Of a stretch of 64,000 nt of DNA, positions 57,015-64,000 are shown piece by piece (position 1 is the first letter of the stretch; each line of letters begins with the position of its first letter). The position numbers and the translations under genes are program-made. The notes under the pieces were generated by a model, which was not told the DNA's origin, did not search any database, and was given only the letters and a program-made list of their open reading frames with translations. Source of the DNA: Rhodobacteraceae bacterium Araon29 (GTDB lineage: Bacteria > Pseudomonadota > Alphaproteobacteria > Rhodobacterales > Rhodobacteraceae); NCBI GenBank assembly GCA_039640505.1, contig CP046865.1:1-64000 (forward strand), written 5' to 3'.

Positions 57015-57836
57015 TTAGGCCGCGGGTGTTGCCTGCGTATCGTGATTATTTTTTAAGAACTCTAAAGCCATATCGCGATAAGCCAAAGAGCCTTTTGACC
57101 CTGTATCATAGGCCAGAACCGGCATGGCATAGGACGGCGCTTCGCTTACACGGACGTTTCGGGGTATGATCACCTTATAAACAAGCTCGTTCAAATTATC
57201 TCGGGCATCTTTTTCAACCTGCTGCGACAGGTTGTTGCGCGCATCAAACATGGTAAGCACCACACCTTCGATCCGCAAATTGAGGTTCGCAGATTCGCGC
57301 ACCTCACGGATTGTCAGCATCAGCTGCGATAAACCTTCCAGCGCGAAAAATTCGCTTTGAAGCGGGATAAGCACTGAATGCGATGCCACCAGCGCATTCA
57401 CGGTTAACAAGGTCAGCGAAGGCGGACAATCAATGAGGATATAATCAAATGCAAACTGATCCATCGCCGGCTGCCGCAGCGCATCATGAAGTAGAAAAAT
57501 TCGTTTTTCATTGGAGTAAAGTTCAATGTCTGCTGAGCTAAGATCAATATTTGCTGGAATAATCGAAAGCCCGTTAATGTCAGTTTTTGATATGACATCA
57601 GTAAGATCGGCATCTTCAAGTAATAGATCAAAGGTGGTGAATTCGCGATCCTCAAGGTCAATTCCCAATCCCGTTGAAGCATTGCCTTGAGGATCAAGAT
57701 CCACAATTAGGACGTTTTTCCCCAGCTCAGCCAAAGCAGCGCCAAGGTTAATGGTTGTCGTGGTTTTACCCACGCCGCCTTTTTGATTGGTAACCGATAC
57801 AATTTTTGCAGCTTTGCTGCGCGTTGGGTCATGCAC
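57015..57836 (-). CDS. parA: Chromosome partitioning ATPase ParA
   Basis: ParA is the DNA-binding ATPase that pulls ParB-parS complexes apart. The 273-residue protein has the deviant Walker A KGGVGKTT at 19-26. It also has DLDPQGNASTGLG near 46-58 and DCPPSLTLLTVNAL in the switch II region. Its start overlaps the rsmG stop by 8 bp, and parB begins 10 bp after it. Confidence 0.97.
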   Translation of the reverse strand: MHDPTRSKAAKIVSVTNQKGGVGKTTTTINLGAALAELGKNVLIVDLDPQGNASTGLGIDLEDREFTTFDLLLEDADLTDVISKTDINGLSIIPANIDLSSADIELYSNEKRIFLLHDALRQPAMDQFAFDYILIDCPPSLTLLTVNALVASHSVLIPLQSEFFALEGLSQLMLTIREVRESANLNLRIEGVVLTMFDARNNLSQQVEKDARDNLNELVYKVIIPRNVRVSEAPSYAMPVLAYDTGSKGSLAYRDMALEFLKNNHDTQATPAA

Positions 57837-58446
57837 GGCTGACTTCTCCTAGTTTTAATATAATCGCGCCCGATTGGGTTTCACTATTAGTTATATCGCA
57901 CTGAAAAGACCACGACTGTTGTGCCTTTGAGAGTTCTTTTTGCCAGTTTTCGCCTTTTTGAAACAAACAAACTGTGGTTTTTGTCAAATGCGGTTCGGCC
58001 AAAGCTAATAAAACATCCAATTCGGCCAATGCCCGGGCTGAGATGACATCCGCTTTCATAGGCGCCAGCTTTTCAATACGTGCGTTCAGTACCGATGCAT
58101 TAAGGCCCAGCTCTCGAACTGCAGTGCGTAAAAATACCGATTTCCGCTTGTCGCTTTCAACCAAGGTCATGGTCAGCGTTGGGATAAGTTCTTTGGCAAG
58201 GATTGCGACAACTACGCCTGGCAGACCACCACCACTGCCCAAATCAAGCCAGTTTTGAATATTTCTTGGACAGATGTTTAGCAATTGCGCTGAATCAAGG
58301 ATATGCCTGACCCATAAGTCCGAACGTGACGCTTTGGAAATAAGGTTTATTTTCGCAGTCCATTTTTCAATCAAGGCAGCAAAATACTCAAGCGCTTCTA
58401 TTGTTTCACGTGAAACATTTACCCCCGAGATTAAACTTTGGTGCAT
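57829..58446 (-). CDS. rsmG: 16S rRNA (guanine-527 N7) methyltransferase RsmG
   Basis: RsmG (GidB) methylates G527 of 16S rRNA. The 205-residue product has the SAM-binding loop LDLGSGGGLPG at 68-78. Its stop overlaps parA by 8 bp and its start overlaps the mnmG stop by one base. Codons 11-15 (VSRET) are encoded by a perfect parS palindrome, so the gene doubles as part of the centromere. Confidence 0.96.
   Translation of the reverse strand: MHQSLISGVNVSRETIEALEYFAALIEKWTAKINLISKASRSDLWVRHILDSAQLLNICPRNIQNWLDLGSGGGLPGVVVAILAKELIPTLTMTLVESDKRKSVFLRTAVRELGLNASVLNARIEKLAPMKADVISARALAELDVLLALAEPHLTKTTVCLFQKGENWQKELSKAQQSWSFQCDITNSETQSGAIILKLGEVSRA
58402..58417. promoter_or_regulatory. parS site inside rsmG
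   Basis: An exact TGTTTCACGTGAAACA palindrome, the universal ParB-binding consensus. It lies in the 5' coding part of rsmG, where it encodes VSRET, about 0.6 kb from parA. Confidence 0.97.
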
Positions 58447-60317
58447 TATGCGGTCTTCTTGTGTTTGTTCTGCCGCAACCTTGCTAAAATCAACATAATC
58501 GCTGCAGGCGTCATGCCCTCGACCTTTTGCGCCTGACGCAAATTACGAGGCCGTGCTGCGATCAACTTTGATTTCAACTCAGCAGACAACCCCTCACAGC
58601 TGTTATAGTCAAACGCCTCAGGTATTTTCTGGGCCTCATCGCGCTTTATCGCCTCGATGTCTTTCTGCTGTCGGGTAATGTAGTTGGAATACAATGCATC
58701 CCGCGCCACCTGCTCGGAAATCTCTTCCTCGGCGACCTCTAACCGCGCATCCAATGTGCATAAATCCTTGAAACTGACATCCGCAAAAGCCAATACCTGA
58801 AACAATGTGCGCCGAGATCCATCCTGAGTCACACGGATGCCCGCTTTGGACAGCTGTGTTGGTGTATAAGTATCAAATTTTAAGTGATTAGTCAGATCTT
58901 CCAGCTTTTTCTGTTTGTTTTCAAAGGATTTCTGCCTTTTTGGCGTAACGCACCCGACCTCAATCCCGCGCGGCGTAAGACGTTGGTCCGCGTTATCAGC
59001 CCGTAAAGATAGACGAAACTCGGCGCGTGAGGTGAACATTCGATAGGGTTCAGTCACGCCCCGAGAAATCAAATCATCAACCATCACCCCGATATAACTG
59101 TCAGATCTGGAAAAGATAATCTCTGGCCGCTCTAACGCCAAAGCCGCTGCGTTCAGCCCGGCAACTAGCCCCTGCGCCGACGCCTCTTCATAGCCAGTTG
59201 TTCCGTTGATTTGCCCGGCTAAAAACAGCTGATCGACCCCTTTAACCGCCAATTTGGCATCCAAAGCCCGGGGATCAACAAAATCATATTCAATCGCATA
59301 GCCCGGTTGAAGGATTTTTGCGTTCTCAAGACCGACAATAGAATGCACATAATCTTCTTGCACTGCTTCGGGCAGAGAGGTCGAAATCCCGTTGGGATAT
59401 ACCGTATTTGTAGTTAACCCCTCAGGTTCAAGAAAAATCTGATGCGAGTTTTTATCAGCGAAGCGGACAACTTTATCTTCGATTGAAGGGCAATAGCGCG
59501 GACCAATCCCATCGATATGCCCGCCATACATCGCTGATCGCTCAAGGTTTTGGCGAATTATTTCATGTGTTTTGTCATTTGTGTGGGTAATTGCACAGGG
59601 AACCTGATCTGCGCTTACACCCTTTGACATAAAAGAAAACAAAACCGGATCGCGATCACCGGGTTGTTGTTCCAAATTTTCCCAATTTATTGTTCGACCA
59701 TCAAGCCGTGGCGGCGTTCCAGTTTTTAGACGTGCCAGTTTTAGTCCAAACTCATCAATCCGCTCGGCCAATTTGACAGAGGGATCATCACCCATACGCC
59801 CACCGGGCCGGGACACATCGCCAATATGTATTACCCCACGTAGAAATGTGCCCGTGGTCAACACCACAGAAGCGGCTGTGATTTCACTATCATCGCGCAG
59901 CCGCACCCCAGTTACCTTGGTGTCACTGCCGATAAGATCAACCGCTTCGCCGAAAATAACCTGTAAGTTCTCTTGCGAAGAAATTAACTTTTGAATGGAA
60001 CTGCGATATAAATCGCGATCCGTTTGCGCCCGCGGGCCCTGAACAGCTGGGCCTTTTTTGCGGTTGAGAAGCCTAAATTGAATGCCCGCCTGATCTGCGG
60101 CTGTGCCCATAATACCATCAAGGGCGTCAACTTCACGCACCAGATGGCCTTTTCCAAGCCCGCCGATGGCAGGATTACAGGACATGGTGCCCAAATCTGC
60201 TTGGCGCAATGTAATTAAAGCGGTTTTTGCGCCTAGCCGAGCGGCCGCCGCTGCCGCTTCACATCCCGCGTGTCCACCACCGACAACTATCACATCAAAA
60301 TGTTTCACGTGAAACAC
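58446..60317 (-). CDS. mnmG: tRNA uridine-5-carboxymethylaminomethyl modification enzyme MnmG
   Basis: MnmG (GidA), with MnmE, installs the cmnm5/nm5 group on wobble U34 of certain tRNAs using FAD. The 623-residue protein has the FAD-binding GGGHAG at 13-18, [20 protein letters not shown] near 47-66 and the C-terminal helical domain. Its first six residues (MFHVKH) are encoded by a perfect parS palindrome. It lies 3 bp downstream of mnmE. Confidence 0.97.
   Translation of the reverse strand: MFHVKHFDVIVVGGGHAGCEAAAAAARLGAKTALITLRQADLGTMSCNPAIGGLGKGHLVREVDALDGIMGTAADQAGIQFRLLNRKKGPAVQGPRAQTDRDLYRSSIQKLISSQENLQVIFGEAVDLIGSDTKVTGVRLRDDSEITAASVVLTTGTFLRGVIHIGDVSRPGGRMGDDPSVKLAERIDEFGLKLARLKTGTPPRLDGRTINWENLEQQPGDRDPVLFSFMSKGVSADQVPCAITHTNDKTHEIIRQNLERSAMYGGHIDGIGPRYCPSIEDKVVRFADKNSHQIFLEPEGLTTNTVYPNGISTSLPEAVQEDYVHSIVGLENAKILQPGYAIEYDFVDPRALDAKLAVKGVDQLFLAGQINGTTGYEEASAQGLVAGLNAAALALERPEIIFSRSDSYIGVMVDDLISRGVTEPYRMFTSRAEFRLSLRADNADQRLTPRGIEVGCVTPKRQKSFENKQKKLEDLTNHLKFDTYTPTQLSKAGIRVTQDGSRRTLFQVLAFADVSFKDLCTLDARLEVAEEEISEQVARDALYSNYITRQQKDIEAIKRDEAQKIPEAFDYNSCEGLSAELKSKLIAARPRNLRQAQKVEGMTPAAIMLILARLRQNKHKKTA
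60301..60316. promoter_or_regulatory. parS site at the start of mnmG
   Basis: An exact TGTTTCACGTGAAACA palindrome overlapping the mnmG start codon. It encodes MFHVKH on the minus strand and overlaps the region where ribosomes would bind, so ParB clamps could affect mnmG expression (inference). Confidence 0.97.
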
Positions 60318-60320
60318 TCC

Positions 60321-61607
60321 TTATTTTCCCAGACAGAAGCTGGAAAATATCTCATCTAAAACCATTTCTACATCAACCCGGCCGATTAAGCTATCCAGCG
60401 CGCTGACGGCACTCCTAAGCTCTTCGGCCACCAATTCATAATAATCTGGCCCCCGTTCAAGAATGCCAATTGCAGTACTCAGGTGGTTCGATGACTTGAG
60501 CAGTGCGATCTGGTGCCGTTCGCGTGTTGCAGCGTTATCTTTCATCATCCGGCCAGCAAGCACGTCAGTGATTTTACTAACCAATTCATCTATCCCCGCA
60601 CCTGTCAAACCAGAAATACCTTCGGATCCAGGATCAAGATCGCATTTTGATTTCATAACAATGTCACCAGTGCGCAGCGCAGCGCCGGAGGGCACAGTTC
60701 CATCTTGGGACAAAAGAACAATTATATCTGCCGATTCTGCCCGCGCCAGCGCCCGATCAATGCCAATCTTTTCGATTGCATCCGCCGTGTCGCGTAGGCC
60801 TGCCGTATCCAGAAAGGTCACGGGAAAGCCGGATAAATCCATCCGCACTTCAATCACGTCACGTGTTGTTCCAGCAATATCGGATGTAATCGCGGCCTCG
60901 CGGCCTGCCAATGCGTTGAGAAGTGTTGATTTCCCAACGTTTGGGGCGCCTAATATGGCCACTTCAAACCCTTCGCGCAGGCGTTCAGCCGAGGTCACGC
61001 CAGCAGCTTCGCGATCAAGCTCATGGCCCGTTTTCGACAGCAGCGACCGCACTTCGGGCGTAACATCAACCGGAACATCCTCATCTGCGAAATCCAGTGT
61101 CGCCTCTAACAAGGCACTGGCCCGAATCAACCAAGACCGCCATCGCTCGGCGCGCTTTCCCAATTCACCGGATAAAACCCGCTGTGCCTGTATTCGCTGC
61201 GCTTCAGTTTCTGCATCAATTAAGTCCGCAAGACCTTCGACCTGTGAAAGATCCATTTTCCCATTTTCCATAGCCCTGCGGGTAAATTCCCCAGGGTCAG
61301 CAATCCGGGTAAACTCTATTTTACTTATGTTTTTCAATAACTTATTGACAATCGCAGTACTTCCATGAACATGAAATTCAACAACGTCTTCACCGGTAAA
61401 GCTATGCGGCGCATTAAAACAAACGACAATAGCCTGATCAATGATTTGTTTATCTTCGCCAGTTAACTCAGCAAGCGTTGCAACCCGGGGTTTGGGAATA
61501 AAACCAACCATTCGCTTTGCGCAAGCAAACGCATGCGGACCAGAGAGCCGGATCAACGACACCCCTGCTTTTCCCTGTGCTGACGCACGTGCAAAAATGG
61601 TTTCCAT
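60321..61607 (-). CDS. mnmE: tRNA modification GTPase MnmE
   Basis: MnmE (TrmE) is the GTPase partner of MnmG in U34 modification. The 428-residue protein has an N-terminal tetrahydrofolate-binding domain, helical domain, and a G domain with P-loop GAPNVGKST at 220-228 and DTAGLRDT near 266-273. The C-terminus FCLGK contains the expected cysteine. The order mnmE-mnmG-rsmG-parA-parB is tightly packed. Confidence 0.96.
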   Translation of the reverse strand: METIFARASAQGKAGVSLIRLSGPHAFACAKRMVGFIPKPRVATLAELTGEDKQIIDQAIVVCFNAPHSFTGEDVVEFHVHGSTAIVNKLLKNISKIEFTRIADPGEFTRRAMENGKMDLSQVEGLADLIDAETEAQRIQAQRVLSGELGKRAERWRSWLIRASALLEATLDFADEDVPVDVTPEVRSLLSKTGHELDREAAGVTSAERLREGFEVAILGAPNVGKSTLLNALAGREAAITSDIAGTTRDVIEVRMDLSGFPVTFLDTAGLRDTADAIEKIGIDRALARAESADIIVLLSQDGTVPSGAALRTGDIVMKSKCDLDPGSEGISGLTGAGIDELVSKITDVLAGRMMKDNAATRERHQIALLKSSNHLSTAIGILERGPDYYELVAEELRSAVSALDSLIGRVDVEMVLDEIFSSFCLGK

Positions 61608-61644
61608 TCTTACTTACACCTCACTTAACAGGTAACCCCTGCCC

Positions 61645-62919
61645 CTAGGTGTTCATTGAATCAAAGAACTCTGCATTCGATTTTGTTTGTTTGAGTTTTG
61701 ATATCAGGAACTCAACCGCATCTGTTGTGCCCATTGGATTCAAAATCCGCCGCAGAACAAAGGTTTTCTGAAGATCAATCTTATCGACCAGCAGCTCTTC
61801 TTTTCGGGTTCCGGATTTCAGGATATCAAGCGCTGGGAATACGCGTTTATCAGCCACTTTGCGATCAAGCACAATTTCCGAGTTACCGGTACCTTTAAAC
61901 TCTTCAAAGATAACCTCATCCATCCGGCTTCCGGTATCAATCAACGCGGTGGAAATAATTGTTAGTGACCCACCCTCTTCGATATTACGCGCTGCGCCAA
62001 AGAACCGTTTTGGTCTTTGCAGCGCATTGGCATCAACACCGCCGGTTAGAACTTTTCCCGAAGATGGAATAACCGTATTAAAGGCGCGGCCTAAGCGGGT
62101 GATCGAGTCGAGCAAGATCACAACATCCCGTTTATGTTCAACCAGCCTTTTGGCTTTTTCGATCACCATTTCAGACACAGCAACATGGCGGGTCGCTGGT
62201 TCGTCAAATGTTGATGATATCACCTCGCCTTTGACCGACCTTTGCATATCGGTCACCTCTTCTGGTCGCTCATCGATCAACAAGACGATCAAATAGCACT
62301 CAGGGTGATTTTGCTCAATGCTGGTGGCAATGTTTTGAAGTAGAACAGTTTTACCCGTTCTTGGAGGTGCAACAATCAATGACCGCTGCCCCTTTCCTAT
62401 AGGTGAAACCAAATCGATAATCCGAGCTGAACGATCTTTGATCGTTGGATCCTGAATTTCCATGGTCATCCGCTCATCTGGATAAAGCGGAGTCAGGTTA
62501 TCGAACGCGATTTTATGACGCGCTTTTTCAGGATCTTCAAAGTTAATTTTGAAAACACTCGTCAAAGCAAAATATCGCTCTTGCTCTTCCGGAGCTTTAA
62601 TCACACCTTCAATGGTATCACCTGTTCGCAGGGAAAATTTACGGATCATATCTGGCGATACATAAATATCGTCGGGGCCAGGAAGGTAATTAGCCTCGGG
62701 CGACCGCAGAAAACCAAACCCATCTTGTAAAACTTCTAAAACGCCATCGCCGGAAATTTCCCATCCTTCATCCGCGCGCTCGCGCAGAATTTGGAACATT
62801 ATTTCACCCTTACGCATGGTTGATGCGTTTTCAATTTCTAGGTCTTCGGCCATCCCCAAAAGGTCTTTGGGACTTTTCACTTTTAAATCGGCAAGATTCA
62901 AACTCTTGTCAGACATCAT
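61645..62919 (-). CDS. rho: Transcription termination factor Rho
   Basis: Rho is the hexameric RNA-dependent ATPase that ends transcription of untranslated RNAs. The 424-residue protein has the N-terminal RNA-binding cold-shock-like domain ([17 protein letters not shown] near 57-73), Walker A PPRTGKT at 185-191 and the R-loop region near [17 protein letters not shown] at the start gives two adjacent initiation options. Its position between hemJ and mnmE is typical of rhodobacteral origin regions. Confidence 0.97.
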   Translation of the reverse strand: MMSDKSLNLADLKVKSPKDLLGMAEDLEIENASTMRKGEIMFQILRERADEGWEISGDGVLEVLQDGFGFLRSPEANYLPGPDDIYVSPDMIRKFSLRTGDTIEGVIKAPEEQERYFALTSVFKINFEDPEKARHKIAFDNLTPLYPDERMTMEIQDPTIKDRSARIIDLVSPIGKGQRSLIVAPPRTGKTVLLQNIATSIEQNHPECYLIVLLIDERPEEVTDMQRSVKGEVISSTFDEPATRHVAVSEMVIEKAKRLVEHKRDVVILLDSITRLGRAFNTVIPSSGKVLTGGVDANALQRPKRFFGAARNIEEGGSLTIISTALIDTGSRMDEVIFEEFKGTGNSEIVLDRKVADKRVFPALDILKSGTRKEELLVDKIDLQKTFVLRRILNPMGTTDAVEFLISKLKQTKSNAEFFDSMNT

Positions 62920-63023
62920 TCGTCCTTTGTACTGCAGGCGGGCTGCTATAATGTAATTTGGAAACGTTTTACCCGGACGGGCAAAACCCCTTTAAATGAT
63001 AAAGCGACTTTAGTCAAACCTGC

Positions 63024-63473
63024 TTAGAATTTAATAACGACCGACACCACGATAATCACCAACAAAACTGTCGGTACTTCATTCATTATTCTATAATGCC
63101 GCCCGCTAAGTGTATTTCCACCTACAACAAATTCTTTGCGCCGGCGGGAAAGCCAATGATGAAACCATGTCATTGCAAGCACAGCAAAGCCTTTTGACCA
63201 AACCCAATAATCAGAAAAATCAACAACACCAGGAGTAAACGCTAGCAAAAGACCAAAGACCCAGGTTGCGATCATTGCAGGTGCCATAATTATTCGCAGC
63301 AGCTTGTATTCCATACTTTGGAATGTCTGATCCAAAATATCCCCCGGGACAGATCGTTCCGCATGATTGACAAACAACCGTGGAAGATAAAACAAACCTG
63401 CCATCCACGATATCACAGCTAGAATATGAAAAACCTTTGACCAAGGGTAAAGAAAAATCAGAATATCATTCAT
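63024..63473 (-). CDS. hemJ: Protoporphyrinogen IX oxidase HemJ
   Basis: HemJ is a membrane protein oxidising protoporphyrinogen IX in haem synthesis, replacing HemG/HemY in many alphaproteobacteria. The 149-residue product has about four hydrophobic segments and the conserved N-terminal YPWSKVFHILAVISWMAG with histidine H16. The ATG at 63473 has GAAGG upstream at good spacing; the in-frame TTG at 63482 does not. It is the last gene before the probable origin. Confidence 0.93.
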   Translation of the reverse strand: MNDILIFLYPWSKVFHILAVISWMAGLFYLPRLFVNHAERSVPGDILDQTFQSMEYKLLRIIMAPAMIATWVFGLLLAFTPGVVDFSDYWVWSKGFAVLAMTWFHHWLSRRRKEFVVGGNTLSGRHYRIMNEVPTVLLVIIVVSVVIKF

Positions 63474-63539
63474 GATGGGCAACCTTCTCTGAATTCTTAC
63501 TATAAAAATATAAAGAGTTAAGAAAGATGATTATTTTGT

Positions 63540-63850
63540 AGACCCGACAAAATCTGTGGATCAAATTTTATCCCTTATCTTATCCACAGCAATTCGTGAT
63601 TAAGGTAAAACTTGCAGGAATAATTTAAACATTTAAATACAGAGAGTTGAACCGCAAAAAAGTTCACAATTTTTAGTATGATTGAAACCATCACAAGTTA
63701 CCCCTTGATCGAATTTATCCTTGTCCACAGCGTACAACTAAGTGCAAACTAAATTGACACACCACAAACAACCACGCATGCAGTAAAAAATTGCTTTACC
63801 CACAAAAAGGCAATCCCGCTATGCAGACCTTTTCCACGGATTTATCCCCA
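63540..63850. other. Probable chromosomal origin oriC (DnaA-box cluster)
   Basis: The hemJ-maf intergenic region holds one exact DnaA box, TTATCCACA at 63580-63588. Five near matches with one mismatch lie at 63555-63563 (reverse), 63721-63729, 63796-63804, 63830-63838 and 63842-63850. An AT-only inverted repeat with a CA spacer (63623-63638) and a generally AT-rich core suit an unwinding element. Position next to hemJ, rho and parABS agrees with alphaproteobacterial origins. No gene fits in the 376-bp gap. Confidence 0.82.
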
Positions 63851-64000
63851 TGACACATAAACTCATTTTAGCGTCACGATCGCCTATAAGAGCAAAGTTG
63901 CTTCAACAATCCGGTATCGAGTTTGAAAGCGTATCAGCTTTGGTAGATGAAGAAATGATGAAAGCAGCGATGCTTGCAGAGCAAGCTCCCCATCGAGATA
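63850..64000 (+). CDS. maf: Maf-family nucleoside triphosphate pyrophosphatase (partial)
   Basis: The first 50 codons of a Maf protein, cut by the window end. The N-terminus LILASRSPIRAKLLQQSGI near 5-23 is diagnostic for the family, which hydrolyses non-canonical or methylated nucleoside triphosphates. The ATG is preceded by, and its first base belongs to, the last DnaA-box-like sequence of the origin. The gene points away from oriC. Confidence 0.9.
   Translation, partial: MTHKLILASRSPIRAKLLQQSGIEFESVSALVDEEMMKAAMLAEQAPHRD

Noticed and set aside
60463-61368. 301-codon plus-strand open frame antisense to mnmE
   Set aside because: mnmE on the other strand is unambiguous with all GTPase motifs. 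The antisense frame is Ser/Arg/Ala-rich in the manner of a reverse-strand shadow.

Overview
The window reads as the origin-proximal part of an alphaproteobacterial chromosome, most likely from the Rhodobacterales (marine roseobacter group). This is inferred from the gene set and order (dnaA-dnaN-recF-LysE-gyrB; hemJ-oriC-maf; rho-mnmE-mnmG-rsmG-parA-parB), the protein sequences, a K+-type membrane pyrophosphatase, and moderate GC content by eye. The species cannot be named from the sequence. Nearly all of the window is compact core genome. There are no tRNA, rRNA, transposase, prophage or CRISPR features that I can support.

Layout. 0.3-7.3 kb: plus-strand replication block (dnaA, dnaN, recF, a LysE-type exporter, gyrB). 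7.3-22.5 kb: almost entirely minus-strand housekeeping genes (threonine aldolase, YcgN, ribF, MaoC, HAD hydrolase, membrane and soluble pyrophosphatases, yaaA, recQ, yggT, arfB, a queuosine-precursor transporter, an MFS exporter, pncB). 22.5-33.5 kb: the one clearly accessory region. It opens with about 830 bp of mostly very AT-rich non-coding DNA and carries a two-partner secretion pair (a large exoprotein with twelve 73-residue FG-GAP-like repeats, and its outer-membrane transporter), an IalB-like exported protein and a hybrid histidine kinase. 33.5-45 kb: leucine biosynthesis (leuB, leuD, leuC), then a plus-strand run rsfS-rlmH-gpmI-envC-ctpA and rppH-idi, then an aminotransferase/sulfotransferase pair. 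45-56 kb: msrA, a PfkB kinase, maeB, mutS, grpE-hrcA and rph-rdgB-hemW. 56-64 kb: parB-parA-rsmG-mnmG-mnmE-rho-hemJ on the minus strand, two perfect parS palindromes, a DnaA-box cluster that is probably oriC, and the first 50 codons of maf.

How it works together. The right end holds the likely origin and its segregation centromere. The parS sites lie inside the first codons of rsmG and mnmG, a few kilobases from the DnaA boxes. The initiator gene dnaA lies about 63 kb away, with no DnaA-box cluster of its own in the visible upstream sequence. The island encodes a surface or secreted adhesin system that may be switchable, because the exoprotein signal peptide is interrupted by a frame change at a run of seven A residues.

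The least explained object is a roughly 170-nt structured transcript candidate at 18.75-18.92 kb (minus strand). It pairs a Shine-Dalgarno sequence able to base-pair with about 15 nt of the 16S rRNA 3' end with an 18-codon ORF, an internal anti-Shine-Dalgarno sequence and a strong terminator.
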